A DNA stretch of 38,714 bases from an uncultured Prevotella sp. (GTDB lineage Bacteria; Bacteroidota; Bacteroidia; Bacteroidales; Bacteroidaceae): positions 1 through 38,714 of the forward strand of contig CAJOQT010000052.1 in NCBI GenBank assembly GCA_905236875.1. The letters are read 5' to 3'. The notes below the pieces were generated by a model. The model was not told the origin of the DNA. It searched no databases and saw nothing but the letters and a program-made list of their open reading frames with translations. Below, piece after piece: positions 16,710 to 24,569 of this stretch. How positions within the stretch are numbered: the first letter of the stretch is position 1; every line of letters starts with the position of its first letter. The translations under genes and the position numbers were made by a program.

Positions 16710-16738
16710 GGACGCCCAGTAGGACGTCCCTGTCTTTT
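16708..16738 (+). terminator. Intrinsic terminator of the histidine kinase gene
   Basis: The stem AGGGACG / CGTCCCT (7 bp, 10-base loop) begins within the stop codon and is followed by GTCTTTTTT. Confidence 0.85.
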
Positions 16739-16760
16739 TTATTCCGAAAGCCAAACTACC

Positions 16761-17294
16761 TTAACGGCGGCCTCCGTGATGTACTGGAGCGTGATGTCCA
16801 TGCGTGTTTTGTGCGATATGCCCTGGAGCGTGATGTGGAGCATCGTGTCTTGGAGCGTGGTGCCTCGGAGCATTGTAATGACGTGCATGACCACCCCTAT
16901 AGCTCACAAACACTGTCGGATGGTGCCTGAAGAACCTTGTTCTGTCATAGTGGCCATATACATGGAGCGTCCATGCACCGTTGTGCCAGCTGACGGGACG
17001 ATAGAAGTAGTTCAGAGCCACATACTTGTCATACTGCCAGCTGTTCAGCACATAGCGGAGGTCAGCATTGCGGCGATTCCACCAAGGGCCGAGAACATCG
17101 GCATGTCCGTTCACACTCATCAGGTAGTCCAGATTGATCTCATAGACGGCATCGTACTGGGCATCCGTCAGGTTCAGTTCATAGGCCATCTTGTCCGAAA
17201 GGAAGAGAGCCTCGTTCTTTGCTGCATGATAGCTCATTGCGTTGGCCGTGATAGCCATTACCATCATCATAGCCAGGGTAAACATCTTCTTCAT
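16761..17294 (-). CDS. Secreted protein with His-rich tail, function unknown
   Basis: 177 residues. A signal peptide (MKKMFTLAMMMVMAITANA) is followed by an alpha-helical region (DKMAYELNLTDAQYDAVYEINLDYLMSV) and a Trp/Tyr-rich middle. The last 44 residues hold 13 His, mostly as HH or H-A-P repeats. From memory, Prevotella and related genera have similar secreted proteins without a named domain. The tail could bind metals (inference only). GGAG lies about 10 bases before the start. Convergent with the histidine kinase and alone on its strand. Confidence 0.7.
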   Translation of the reverse strand: MKKMFTLAMMMVMAITANAMSYHAAKNEALFLSDKMAYELNLTDAQYDAVYEINLDYLMSVNGHADVLGPWWNRRNADLRYVLNSWQYDKYVALNYFYRPVSWHNGAWTLHVYGHYDRTRFFRHHPTVFVSYRGGHARHYNAPRHHAPRHDAPHHAPGHIAQNTHGHHAPVHHGGRR

Positions 17295-17523
17295 AATCTT
17301 ATCTCCTATCTTTAAATTGTTAAACTTTGTTTGACCTTTTATCTGTTTTCATCGGCAAAGTACGGCATTTTTAGGGAGGATTCAAAAGGAATCTTCCTAA
17401 AATGACTTACGCGAATCCCTAAAGTTTAGTGGGGAAATCCCTGCACAGGTTGAACCAAAGATTTCTTTAGTCAACGGAATTAAGACAGTTCGTAAACGTA
17501 TCTGCTTACGCCTGGAGAATAGT

Positions 17524-17546
17524 AAAAAAGTTTGGAGGCTCCAAAC
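17524..17546 (-). terminator. Terminator-like hairpin with no upstream gene
   Basis: On the minus strand GTTTGGA / TCCAAAC (7 bp, 3-base loop) is followed by TTTTTTACT, the form of an intrinsic terminator. No minus-strand gene ends here, so it could end a small RNA or belong to a dispersed repeat. Confidence 0.5.
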
Positions 17547-17551
17547 GGGTC

Positions 17552-17600
17552 GAATTATGCGATAATTCTCCTTGAATTATGCGATAATTCTCCCTGAATT
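17552..17600. repeat. Two tandem 22-bp palindromic units
   Basis: GAATTATGCGATAATTC (7-bp stem, 3-base loop) occurs at 17552-17568 and again at 17574-17590, period 22, with a third partial unit at 17596. Confidence 0.8.
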
Positions 17601-17872
17601 CCGCTACTATTCGAGATACCTCCCTTTGGTCTTCTGAAACACCGATAGGCACTGATAGAGTAATATCGCAGACAGCGAAACGTAACCTCACAAGCAGTGA
17701 AACGAGTCCTATGCTGCATCTTCGACAAAGCCCATCTTCGACGACGAAGTCAATGAATGTTGAATGTCTTGGCAACAAGGATAATGAAACCCGAGACAAC
17801 CATAAAGAGAGGTTGTGCGTTAAAAAAAAATAATGTTGTACGGACAATGTGCTGTGTTCAGCGAAAAAGAAG

Positions 17873-17880
17873 TATCTTTG
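17873..17880 (+). promoter_or_regulatory. -7 box for the methylmalonyl-CoA operon
   Basis: TATCTTTG fits TAnnTTTG, 42 bases before the mce ATG. Confidence 0.6.
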
Positions 17881-17922
17881 CATAATCTTACAGAAAACAT
17901 TTAAATATAATATTTAATAGAT

Positions 17923-18330
17923 ATGAAGATTTCGCACATTGAGCATCTGGGCATTGCCGTCCAGAGCATCGAAGAGAGCCTGCCGTTCTTCACGGACGTA
18001 CTGGGTTTGGAGTGTTATGCAACAGAAGTAGTGGAGGACCAGAAAGTGAAGACGGCCTTCCTGAAATGCGGTGAGGTGAAGCTGGAACTGTTGGAGCCGA
18101 CATCGCCTGAGAGCACTATCCAGAAATGGCTGGACAAGGGAAACAAGGGCGTACACCATGTGGCCTTCTGCATAGAGGACGGCGTAGCCAATGCATTGGC
18201 TGAGGTGAGCGAGAAGGGTGTCCGTCTCATTGACCAGGCTCCGCGCAAGGGTGCCGAGGGTCTGAACATTGCCTTCCTGCATCCGAAATCCACCTGTGGA
18301 ATTCTCACAGAGCTTTGTGAACACCCCTAA
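17923..18330 (+). CDS. mce: Methylmalonyl-CoA epimerase
   Basis: 135 residues, normal length. It is a vicinal-oxygen-chelate fold enzyme interconverting (R)- and (S)-methylmalonyl-CoA. Metal-ligand regions are HIEHLGIAVQSIEE at the start, the central KGVHHVAFCIED and the C-terminal CGILTELCEH. It is first in the run with the carboxyltransferase, OadG-like and biotin-carrier genes, which make propionate from succinate through methylmalonyl-CoA. A methylmalonyl-CoA mutase is not in the window. Confidence 0.93.
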   Translation: MKISHIEHLGIAVQSIEESLPFFTDVLGLECYATEVVEDQKVKTAFLKCGEVKLELLEPTSPESTIQKWLDKGNKGVHHVAFCIEDGVANALAEVSEKGVRLIDQAPRKGAEGLNIAFLHPKSTCGILTELCEHP

Positions 18331-18336
18331 GAGATT

Positions 18337-18364
18337 TACGATTGACAATTGATAATTGATAATT
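18337..18364. repeat. 7-bp tandem array after the mce stop
   Basis: Four heptamers, TACGATT, GACAATT, GATAATT, GATAATT, begin six bases after the mce stop and fill most of the 48-base spacer to mmdA. Confidence 0.8.
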
Positions 18365-18378
18365 GAAATAGAACAACA

Positions 18379-19944
18379 ATGAGTAAGCAATTAGAAAAAA
18401 TCAAACAGCTCATTGCCAAACGCGAGCAGGCTCGTCTGGGTGGTGGTGAGAAAGCTATTGAGAAGCAGCACCAGAAAGGTAAATACACAGCCCGTGAGCG
18501 CATTGACATGCTGCTCGATGCCGGCTCGTTCGAAGAGTACGACATGTTCAAGGAGCATCGCTGCCACAACTTCGGCATGGAGAAGAAGCAGTTCCTTGGC
18601 GACGGTGTCGTAGCTGGAAGCGGTACCATTGACGGCCGACTGGTCTTCGTCTTTGCACAAGACTTTACCGTTCATGCCGGTTCACTCTCTGAAACCATGA
18701 GCCAGAAAATCTGCAAGGTCATGGATATGGCCATGAAGATGGGTGCTCCCGTCATCGGCCTGAACGACTCTGGCGGTGCACGTATTCAGGAAGGTATCAA
18801 CGCTCTGGCCGGCTATGCCGAGATCTTCGAGCGTAACATCCTGGCATCGGGTGTCATCCCACAGATCTCGGGTATCTATGGTCCCTGTGCCGGTGGTGCC
18901 GTATATTCTCCTGCACTGACTGACTTCACGTTGATGATGGAGGGTATCTCGTATATGTTCCTCACTGGTCCGAAGGTGGTGAAGACCGTAACGGGCGAGG
19001 ACATTGACCAGGAGCATCTGGGTGGTGCCAGCGTTCACTCCACGAAGAGTGGTGTGACCCACTTCACGGCCAAGACCGAGGAAGAGGGTATGCAGATGAT
19101 CAAGGCGCTGCTCTCGTACATTCCTTCCAACAACATGGAGACGGCTCCACGCAAGAAGTGTACCGACCCCATCGACCGTCTGGAGGACTCGCTCAACGAG
19201 ATTATTCCTGAAAACCCCAACGAGGCTTACGACATGTACAAGGTGATCGGTGCCGTCGTTGACGACGGAGAGTTCTTTGAAGTACAGCCGAAGTTTGCCC
19301 GTAACATCATCGTGGGCTTCGCACGCTTCAACGGACAGAGTGTCGGCATCGTGGCTAACCAGCCGTCATGCTACGCTGGTGTGCTTGATGTTAACGCCAG
19401 CCGCAAGGGTGCCCGTTTCGTCCGTTTCTGCGATGCCTTCAATATTCCTATCGTTTCACTCGTCGATGTTCCTGGATTCCTGCCCGGTACTGGTCAGGAG
19501 TACAACGCCGTCATCCTGCACGGTGCCCAGCTGCTCTATGCTTATGGCGAGGCTACCGTTCCCAAGATTACCGTTACACTGCGTAAGTCGTACGGTGGTT
19601 CACACATCGTGATGGGCTGTAAGCAGCTGCATACCGACCTGAACTACGCATGGCCATCGGCAGAGATTGCCGTGATGGGTGCTGCAGGTGCCGCTGCCGT
19701 GCTTTACGCCAAGGAAGCCAAGGCCAAGAAGGAAGCCGGTGAAGATGTCAAGGCCTTCATCGCCGAGAAGGAGGACGAGTACAACGAGCTATTCGCCAAT
19801 CCGTATCAGGCAGCCAAGTACGGCTACATTGATGACGTGATTGAGCCGCGCAACACTCGCTTCCGCATCTGTCGCGGTCTGGCTCAGCTGGCTACCAAGC
19901 GCGATGCCCTGCCAGCCAAGAAGCATGGTAACATACCAATGTAA
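18379..19944 (+). CDS. mmdA: Methylmalonyl-CoA decarboxylase / propionyl-CoA carboxylase carboxyltransferase subunit
   Basis: 521 residues with the two crotonase-like halves of biotin-dependent acyl-CoA carboxyltransferases. The N-half acyl-CoA oxyanion segment is [10 protein letters not shown] and the C-half segment is [12 protein letters not shown]. It moves the carboxyl group between methylmalonyl-CoA and biotin on the carrier protein; in the succinate pathway the direction is decarboxylation to propionyl-CoA. It follows mce and precedes the mini-OadG and carrier genes. No membrane beta subunit (OadB/MmdB) follows in this window, so whether the complex pumps Na+ cannot be told from here. 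Confidence 0.93.
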   Translation: MSKQLEKIKQLIAKREQARLGGGEKAIEKQHQKGKYTARERIDMLLDAGSFEEYDMFKEHRCHNFGMEKKQFLGDGVVAGSGTIDGRLVFVFAQDFTVHAGSLSETMSQKICKVMDMAMKMGAPVIGLNDSGGARIQEGINALAGYAEIFERNILASGVIPQISGIYGPCAGGAVYSPALTDFTLMMEGISYMFLTGPKVVKTVTGEDIDQEHLGGASVHSTKSGVTHFTAKTEEEGMQMIKALLSYIPSNNMETAPRKKCTDPIDRLEDSLNEIIPENPNEAYDMYKVIGAVVDDGEFFEVQPKFARNIIVGFARFNGQSVGIVANQPSCYAGVLDVNASRKGARFVRFCDAFNIPIVSLVDVPGFLPGTGQEYNAVILHGAQLLYAYGEATVPKITVTLRKSYGGSHIVMGCKQLHTDLNYAWPSAEIAVMGAAGAAAVLYAKEAKAKKEAGEDVKAFIAEKEDEYNELFANPYQAAKYGYIDDVIEPRNTRFRICRGLAQLATKRDALPAKKHGNIPM

Positions 19945-19952
19945 TTTTCGAA

Positions 19953-20045
19953 TGACGGATTTTCGATTTTCGATTTAATCATATCGGGAATCGAACTTCC
20001 GCCTATTGAGTAATCAATCGATAATAAGCAAATCGAAAATAAAAA
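19953..20045. repeat. Dispersed element, copy 1 (after mmdA)
   Basis: It starts TGACGGAT followed by two TTTCGAT heptamers and ends with AAATCGAAAATAAAA. The outer parts form an 11-bp inverted repeat (ATTTTCGATTT / AAATCGAAAAT). A second copy lies at 20220-20296, so the two bracket the mini-OadG gene. The edges are well conserved and the middle less so. Confidence 0.8.
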
Positions 20046-20048
20046 GGT

Positions 20049-20207
20049 ATGAAAATCGATAATTTAGAAATAGGTGCAGCCATTGCAATGGCATTGCACG
20101 AGTTCAAAGGCAATAATGTCCACGACAAAGAGACGGGTATCATCACCATTGCGGAGAAGACGACCCAGTGGAACGGCTATGCCCTAACGATGACAGAACA
20201 CCCATGA
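20049..20207 (+). CDS. Stand-alone OadG-like C-terminal tail, 52 residues
   Basis: It reads MKIDNLEIGAAIAMALHEFK, then a segment with VHDKETGIITI, and ends TQWNGYALTMTEHP. The pattern of an Ala-rich helix, then VHD-E--IITI, then W-x-x-x-L matches the cytoplasmic C-terminal part of OadG/MmdD delta subunits of biotin Na+-pump decarboxylases, which help assemble the complex. The usual N-terminal membrane helix and Pro/Ala linker are missing. The gene sits where the delta subunit is expected, between the carboxyltransferase and the biotin carrier, which supports translation. It could still be a remnant rather than a functional subunit. It is flanked on both sides by copies of one repeat element. 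Confidence 0.65.
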   Translation: MKIDNLEIGAAIAMALHEFKGNNVHDKETGIITIAEKTTQWNGYALTMTEHP

Positions 20208-20219
20208 GTAATTTACTAT

Positions 20220-20296
20220 TGACGGATTTTCGATTTTCAATTGAATAGAACCGAGCATTGGAAGTCCGCCAATAAAGTAACAAATCGAAAATAAAA
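20220..20296. repeat. Dispersed element, copy 2 (after the mini-OadG gene)
   Basis: It starts with the same TGACGGATTTTCGATTTTC as copy 1 and ends with the same AAATCGAAAATAAAA just before the biotin-carrier ATG (20306). It is 77 bp against 93 bp in copy 1; the inner part has diverged. Confidence 0.8.
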
Positions 20297-20305
20297 CAAC
20301 CGAAA

Positions 20306-20737
20306 ATGAAGGAATACAAATATACCATCAACGGCAACAAGTACGAAGTTGAGATTGGAGAAATCGTAGATAACATTGCTGCCGTGAAAGTGAACGGCGA
20401 GGACTTCAAGGTGGAAATGGAACCTGAGGCAGAACCGGAGAAGAAGAAAGTAGTACTGGGTCAGCCGAAGGCAGAACCCGCAGGCGATGCTGCACCCGCT
20501 GCTGACACGGCAAACGTGAACACGAACAATGCGGTGAAAGCTCCCCTACCCGGCACCATCATCGAGATCAAGGTTGCCGTTGGCGACGAAGTACAACCCG
20601 GCGATGTCGTCGTTGTGCTGGAAGCCATGAAGATGGCGAACAACCTGGAAGCTGAAAAGGGCGGAAAGGTAACAGCTATACTCGTGAAGCAAGGACAGAG
20701 CGTCATGGAAGACGACGCACTGGTAGTCATTGAGTAA
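20306..20737 (+). CDS. mmdC: Biotin carboxyl carrier subunit of methylmalonyl-CoA decarboxylase / acyl-CoA carboxylase
   Basis: 143 residues. The N-terminal part is a short beta domain (YKYTINGNKYEVEIGEI), then an Ala/Pro-rich mobile linker (about 52-75), then a biotinyl-lipoyl domain with the attachment motif EAMKMANN (Lys109). It shuttles the carboxyl group between the carboxyltransferase and its partner subunit. Last gene of the mce-mmdA operon. Its stop is followed 11 bases later by the arm of a 27-bp inverted repeat that it shares with panD. Confidence 0.92.
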   Translation: MKEYKYTINGNKYEVEIGEIVDNIAAVKVNGEDFKVEMEPEAEPEKKKVVLGQPKAEPAGDAAPAADTANVNTNNAVKAPLPGTIIEIKVAVGDEVQPGDVVVVLEAMKMANNLEAEKGGKVTAILVKQGQSVMEDDALVVIE

Positions 20738-20743
20738 GGTTAT

Positions 20744-20822
20744 AAGATAAAAGTGAAGAGTGATAAATTTGCTGCCGCCATGATTGTCCGGTAGGAAATT
20801 TATCACTCTTCACTTTTATCTT
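20744..20822. terminator. 27-bp perfect inverted repeat between convergent mmdC and panD
   Basis: Bases 20744-20770 pair exactly with 20796-20822 around a 25-base loop. Each arm is a heptamer array (AAAAGTG, AAGAGTG, then ATAAATT) placed 11 bases after the stop codon of its own gene. The structure can act as a terminator in both directions. The same array and tail (TTTGCT-CCGC) follow ilvB at 2186-2223. Confidence 0.85.
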
Positions 20823-20828
20823 TTCCTT

Positions 20829-21173
20829 TTATAAAGTGTTTCCTTCTTTGGGAAACACGATGGTAGGCTTGAACGTCTTGGCCTCTTCAAAATCCATCAA
20901 GGCATACGAGATGATAATACACACGTCGCCCACCTGTACCCTGCGTGCCGCAGCACCGTTCAAACAGACAGAACCACTGCCACGCTTACCTTTGATGATG
21001 TAAGTCTCAAAACGCTCGCCATTGTTGTTGTCAAGCACTTGGACCTTCTCGCCGGCTATCAGGTTTGCGGCATCCATCAGGTCCTCGTCAATGGTGATAC
21101 TCCCCATGTAGTGGAGGTTAGCCTCCGTCACTGTCACACAGTGGAGCTTCGACTTCATTACTTCTATCAACAT
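20829..21173 (-). CDS. panD: Aspartate 1-decarboxylase
   Basis: 114 residues, normal length. It makes beta-alanine for pantothenate. The proenzyme self-cleaves between Gly24 and Ser25 (HYMGSITID) to give the pyruvoyl group. Other family residues are visible in the [12 protein letters not shown] segment and the C-terminal IISYALM. It lies 47 bases downstream of panC on the same strand; both enzymes serve pantothenate synthesis, so the pair is an operon. Confidence 0.95.
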   Translation of the reverse strand: MLIEVMKSKLHCVTVTEANLHYMGSITIDEDLMDAANLIAGEKVQVLDNNNGERFETYIIKGKRGSGSVCLNGAAARRVQVGDVCIIISYALMDFEEAKTFKPTIVFPKEGNTL

Positions 21174-21220
21174 CTGTTTTATTTATGATTTGTTACTACG
21201 GCGGTAGCGAACATAAATTA

Positions 21221-22132
21221 CTAACTCTTATACTTAATATGATCGATGAGACGGATGGGTGTCTTACCACAATAGACCGTGATACAGCCGACGACACTGT
21301 CGGACGACTCCCAGCTGTCAATGTCGAGGAGCGTGTTTCCGTCAACAATGGAGAAATACTCCACGTCAAGACCGTCAATGGCATTGATATCGCTGACTAC
21401 CTTGTCGTGCGTTTCCTGTACGGTGTGATCCTTGGCATATACCAGACTATTCTTCAGTGCCTTGTAGATATTGGGTGCGATAGCACGTTCTTCCTTGGAA
21501 AGCAACGTGTTACGGGAGCTTTTGGCCAATCCGTCCTTGTCACGGACAATGTCACATTCCACAATCTCAACGGGAATACCAAGATGTCGGACCATCGCCT
21601 TCACCACGGCAATCTGTTGCCAGTCTTTCTCACCGAAATAGGCACGAAGGGGTCTGACGATATAGAACAGGCGGCTGACCACCTGACAAACACCATTGAA
21701 ATGACCTGGACGATGTGCTCCTTCCATAACTGTTGATACAGGAGGATACTCGAACTGACGCGTGTCAGGAGCAGGATACATCTCCTCGACAGAAGGAGCC
21801 AAAACCAAGAGGAACTTATTATTTCCGCTTCTCGTATCCAATGAATGATCCACTTTACGATTAACGATTTCGAAGGTTTCCTCCAACAGCGCACAGTCTG
21901 CCTCCAGCGTTCGCGGATAGTTCTTCAGGTCATTCTTGTCGTTAAACTGTGTGGGATTGACAAAAACAGACACTACGGTTACATCGTTCTCCTCAATACT
22001 GCGGCGGACCAACGAGGCATGTCCCTCGTGCAAGGCACCCATCGTAGGCACAAGACCGATGGTCTTACCCTGTTTTCGTTCGTCGAAAAGCGCATTCTGC
22101 AAATCTACAATCTTATGAAAAACCTTAACCAT
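21221..22132 (-). CDS. panC: Pantothenate synthetase with an internal insertion
   Basis: 303 residues against about 280 in the family. It joins pantoate and beta-alanine using ATP. The nucleotide motif is [15 protein letters not shown] (HxGH); further motifs are [38 protein letters not shown] and SSRN. Oddity: between DCALL and APSVEEMYP there are 28 residues where E. coli PanC has 9, an in-frame gain of about 19 (residues about 86-111). Part of it is encoded by three clean heptamers at 21854-21874. All catalytic motifs are intact, so I expect an active enzyme with an extra surface loop (inference). Confidence 0.93.
   Translation of the reverse strand: MVKVFHKIVDLQNALFDERKQGKTIGLVPTMGALHEGHASLVRRSIEENDVTVVSVFVNPTQFNDKNDLKNYPRTLEADCALLEETFEIVNRKVDHSLDTRSGNNKFLLVLAPSVEEMYPAPDTRQFEYPPVSTVMEGAHRPGHFNGVCQVVSRLFYIVRPLRAYFGEKDWQQIAVVKAMVRHLGIPVEIVECDIVRDKDGLAKSSRNTLLSKEERAIAPNIYKALKNSLVYAKDHTVQETHDKVVSDINAIDGLDVEYFSIVDGNTLLDIDSWESSDSVVGCITVYCGKTPIRLIDHIKYKS
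21854..21874. repeat. 7-bp tandem array inside panC
   Basis: Plus-strand heptamers TTTACGA, TTAACGA, TTTCGAA, in the segment that encodes the extra PanC loop. Confidence 0.7.
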
Positions 22133-22275
22133 TGACAGATTTCATTTTATCATTAGAGCGTGCAAAATAACAACATTTTTATCAAATAAGAAAGAAATAT
22201 CGTGAAAATATGCCAAATAAGTGGCTAAAAATCCTAAAAAGCGTCTTAAAATTCCGATTTCTCCATATTTTTTCG

Positions 22276-22283
22276 TACCTTTG
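22276..22283 (+). promoter_or_regulatory. -7 box for the GT5-like operon
   Basis: TACCTTTG fits TAnnTTTG, 20 bases before the ATG at 22304. Confidence 0.6.
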
Positions 22284-22303
22284 CAATACTAAAATATAAG
22301 AAA

Positions 22304-23110
22304 ATGGCAAAGAGAATATTATTCATCAATCAGGAAACTATACCTTACGTACCTGAGACCGAGTTGGCAGTGATGGGCAAAAAAGTTCCCCAAGCCATTC
22401 AAGAAAAAGGATACGAAATACGTACGTTCATGCCTAAATGGGGTAACATCAATGAACGTCGCGGGCAGTTGCATGAGGTGCAGCGCCTTTCAGGAATGAA
22501 CCTCATCATCAATGATACCGACCATCCCCTCATCATCAAGGTTGCTACTATCGTACAGACTCGTGTACAGGTTTACTTCATCGACAACGACGACTACTTC
22601 TCCAAGCGCCAGATGCTGATTGACGAAAACGGAGCCGACTATTCCGATAACAGTGAACGGACGATTTTCTATGCACGTGGTGTATTGGACACCGTCAACA
22701 AGATGCGCTGGGCACCAGACATTGTACACTGTCAGGGATGGATGAGCGCCATTGTCCCATTCTACATCAAGACTGCCTATCGTGACGAGCCGTCGTTTGC
22801 CAATACCAAGGTGGTCACCTCTCTCTTTGCCAAGAATATGAGTTCCAATCTGGGACCAGACATGAAGCATTACATGGAGTACAAGGATGCCAAGGCAGAA
22901 CTGCTGAAAAATTACAACGACGAGTTTGACTTCGACGAACTTGGAAGACTCGCCATTGACTACTCTGACGGCATCATTGAGGCTGACAAGGACGTCAACC
23001 CCGAATTGCTCAAATATGCAGAGGATAACAATAAGCCGTTACTCAGATTTGCCGACGAGGACTTTGCTGATGCCTACGAAGCATTCTATCAACAGCTTTA
23101 TCAGGAATAA
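22304..23110 (+). CDS. Glycogen/starch-synthase-like protein, N-terminal (GT5) domain only
   Basis: 268 residues, about half a glycogen synthase. It keeps the N-terminal Rossmann domain of the GT5 family (KRILFINQETIPYVPETELAVMGKKVPQAI..., RVQVYFIDNDDYF, PDIVHCQGWMSAIVPFYI). The C-terminal GT-B domain is absent, and the ADP-glucose loop KTGGL of true synthases is replaced by the PETELAVMG segment. It is therefore unlikely to be a glucosyltransferase by itself. It ends cleanly and is followed by the DUF4270 gene, an arrangement I recall in other Bacteroidales, so it is probably a conserved non-catalytic relative rather than a broken gene. Confidence 0.8.
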   Translation: MAKRILFINQETIPYVPETELAVMGKKVPQAIQEKGYEIRTFMPKWGNINERRGQLHEVQRLSGMNLIINDTDHPLIIKVATIVQTRVQVYFIDNDDYFSKRQMLIDENGADYSDNSERTIFYARGVLDTVNKMRWAPDIVHCQGWMSAIVPFYIKTAYRDEPSFANTKVVTSLFAKNMSSNLGPDMKHYMEYKDAKAELLKNYNDEFDFDELGRLAIDYSDGIIEADKDVNPELLKYAEDNNKPLLRFADEDFADAYEAFYQQLYQE

Positions 23111-23148
23111 ACATTCACGAAAGACAACATTAAGATTCAAAAAAAGAA

Positions 23149-24567
23149 ATGAAAGTCAAATGGTTGGCAGGGATTTTGCTGGCAACAATGGCAATCTCTG
23201 CGTGTGATGAAGACACACAAGACATCGGAGCTTCGCTCACCAACGATGTTGACCACTTTACAATCCTGACCGACACTTTCAACGTGTCCACCCGTTCCAT
23301 CATTGTCGATTCAGTTCTTTCAAGCAGCAGCTACAACTATCTTGGACGCATGAAAGACCCTGAGACTGGTGACTATGTGACAAGCAGTTATACGACACAG
23401 TTTACGTTGTTGGAGGAGATGGCAGCATCCATGTTCCCCAGTGACCAGAATGATATACTAAGCCGTGAAGGAAGCGACATCATCGCTGACTCCTGTCACC
23501 TGAATGTTTACATCAGCTCCTATGCAGGAGACTCACTCGCACCCATGAAGGTTACTGTCTATGAAATGAAGACTCCCGTTGCAGAGGGTAAGCTGTACTA
23601 CTCTGACTACGACCCCATAGAAGAAGGACTGATTCGCACTGACGGCATCAAGAAGTCAAGGAACTACACGTATGTCAACTATCTGCTCGGCGACAGCATA
23701 CGCTACTCCACTTCGTATCTGCCCTATATCAATATTCCCATCAATGAGGCCTATACCGACAAGAACGGTATAACATACAACAACTACGGTACCTACATTA
23801 TGCGTACCTATTACAAACATCCGGAATATTTCAAAGATTCCTATGCGTTTATTCACAATGTCTGTCCGGGATTCTTCTTCAAGACAACCGATGGTGCCGG
23901 ACTGATGGCACAAATCTATGCAACCGAGCTGATTATCTACTACAAACGCAACGTAGATGGGACATCCACCCAGAAGAATGCCGTTCTGACTGGAACTGAA
24001 GAAGTTATGCAGACAACGACCATATCACATGACACCCAGCGGATAAGGGAACTGTCAGAAGACAACACCTGTACTTATCTGAAAACCCCTGCCGGTCTGT
24101 TTACGGAGGTGACTCTACCAGTAGAAGAGATTATGAGAGGTCACGAGAGGGACACCCTGATATCGGCAAAGATCAGTTTCAACAGGTACAATACAACTAC
24201 CGACAATGCGCTCTCATCACCTTCAACCATACTAATGGTTCCCAAGGCAGAACTTTACACCTTCTTCGAACAGAAGAAAGTACACGATAACATGACCTCG
24301 TTTATCGCCTCCTTGAATACGATATACAATACTTATACATTCAATAACCTTTCTACACTCATCACCAACCTCTATAAGAAGAAAGGCAGTGGCGATGACT
24401 GGAACAAGGTTGTGCTCGTACCTGTTGATTGTACGGTAAACTCCTCTACGGGTGAAACCACGAAAGTATCAAGTCTCATGTCGTTGACCAGTGCCCGGCT
24501 CATCGGAGGAAGCGGCAATACCCATCAGCCAATAACAATCAGTGTTATTTATAACAGGGGGGATTAG
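23149..24567 (+). CDS. DUF4270 family lipoprotein
   Basis: 472 residues with a lipoprotein signal (LLATMAISAC). The beginning DTQDIGASLTNDVDHFTI and the body with repeated Thr/Ser-rich beta segments and SARLIGGSGNTHQPITISVIY near the end fit the DUF4270 family of Bacteroidetes envelope lipoproteins of unknown function. It should be anchored in the outer membrane. It lies 38 bases after the GT5-like gene and 2 bases before a small gene, so the three are one operon. Confidence 0.82.
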   Translation: MKVKWLAGILLATMAISACDEDTQDIGASLTNDVDHFTILTDTFNVSTRSIIVDSVLSSSSYNYLGRMKDPETGDYVTSSYTTQFTLLEEMAASMFPSDQNDILSREGSDIIADSCHLNVYISSYAGDSLAPMKVTVYEMKTPVAEGKLYYSDYDPIEEGLIRTDGIKKSRNYTYVNYLLGDSIRYSTSYLPYINIPINEAYTDKNGITYNNYGTYIMRTYYKHPEYFKDSYAFIHNVCPGFFFKTTDGAGLMAQIYATELIIYYKRNVDGTSTQKNAVLTGTEEVMQTTTISHDTQRIRELSEDNTCTYLKTPAGLFTEVTLPVEEIMRGHERDTLISAKISFNRYNTTTDNALSSPSTILMVPKAELYTFFEQKKVHDNMTSFIASLNTIYNTYTFNNLSTLITNLYKKKGSGDDWNKVVLVPVDCTVNSSTGETTKVSSLMSLTSARLIGGSGNTHQPITISVIYNRGD

Positions 24568-24569
24568 CA

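Larger units (their letters stand above)
17295..17922. other. 628-base gap without a gene; palindromes and a promoter
   Basis: No convincing coding frame. It contains the leader of the His-rich gene (to about 17350), the hairpin cluster at 17530-17600, then about 250 bases with no feature I can name, and the promoter of mce at 17873-17880. Confidence 0.7.

Noticed and set aside
17776..17783. TATCCTTG on the minus strand as promoter of a small RNA
   Set aside because: One mismatch in the key TTTG and no -33 box; too weak to list as a promoter.
17506..17883. Open frame of 125 codons on the minus strand in the 17.3-17.9 kb gap
   Set aside because: It runs through the palindromes and the mce promoter, with low-complexity residues and no family resemblance.
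19985..20003. T-arm-like sequence (complement GGAAGTTCGATTCCC) suggesting a tRNA remnant
   Set aside because: No acceptor, D or anticodon arm is nearby, and the second copy of the element lacks the motif. Coincidence.
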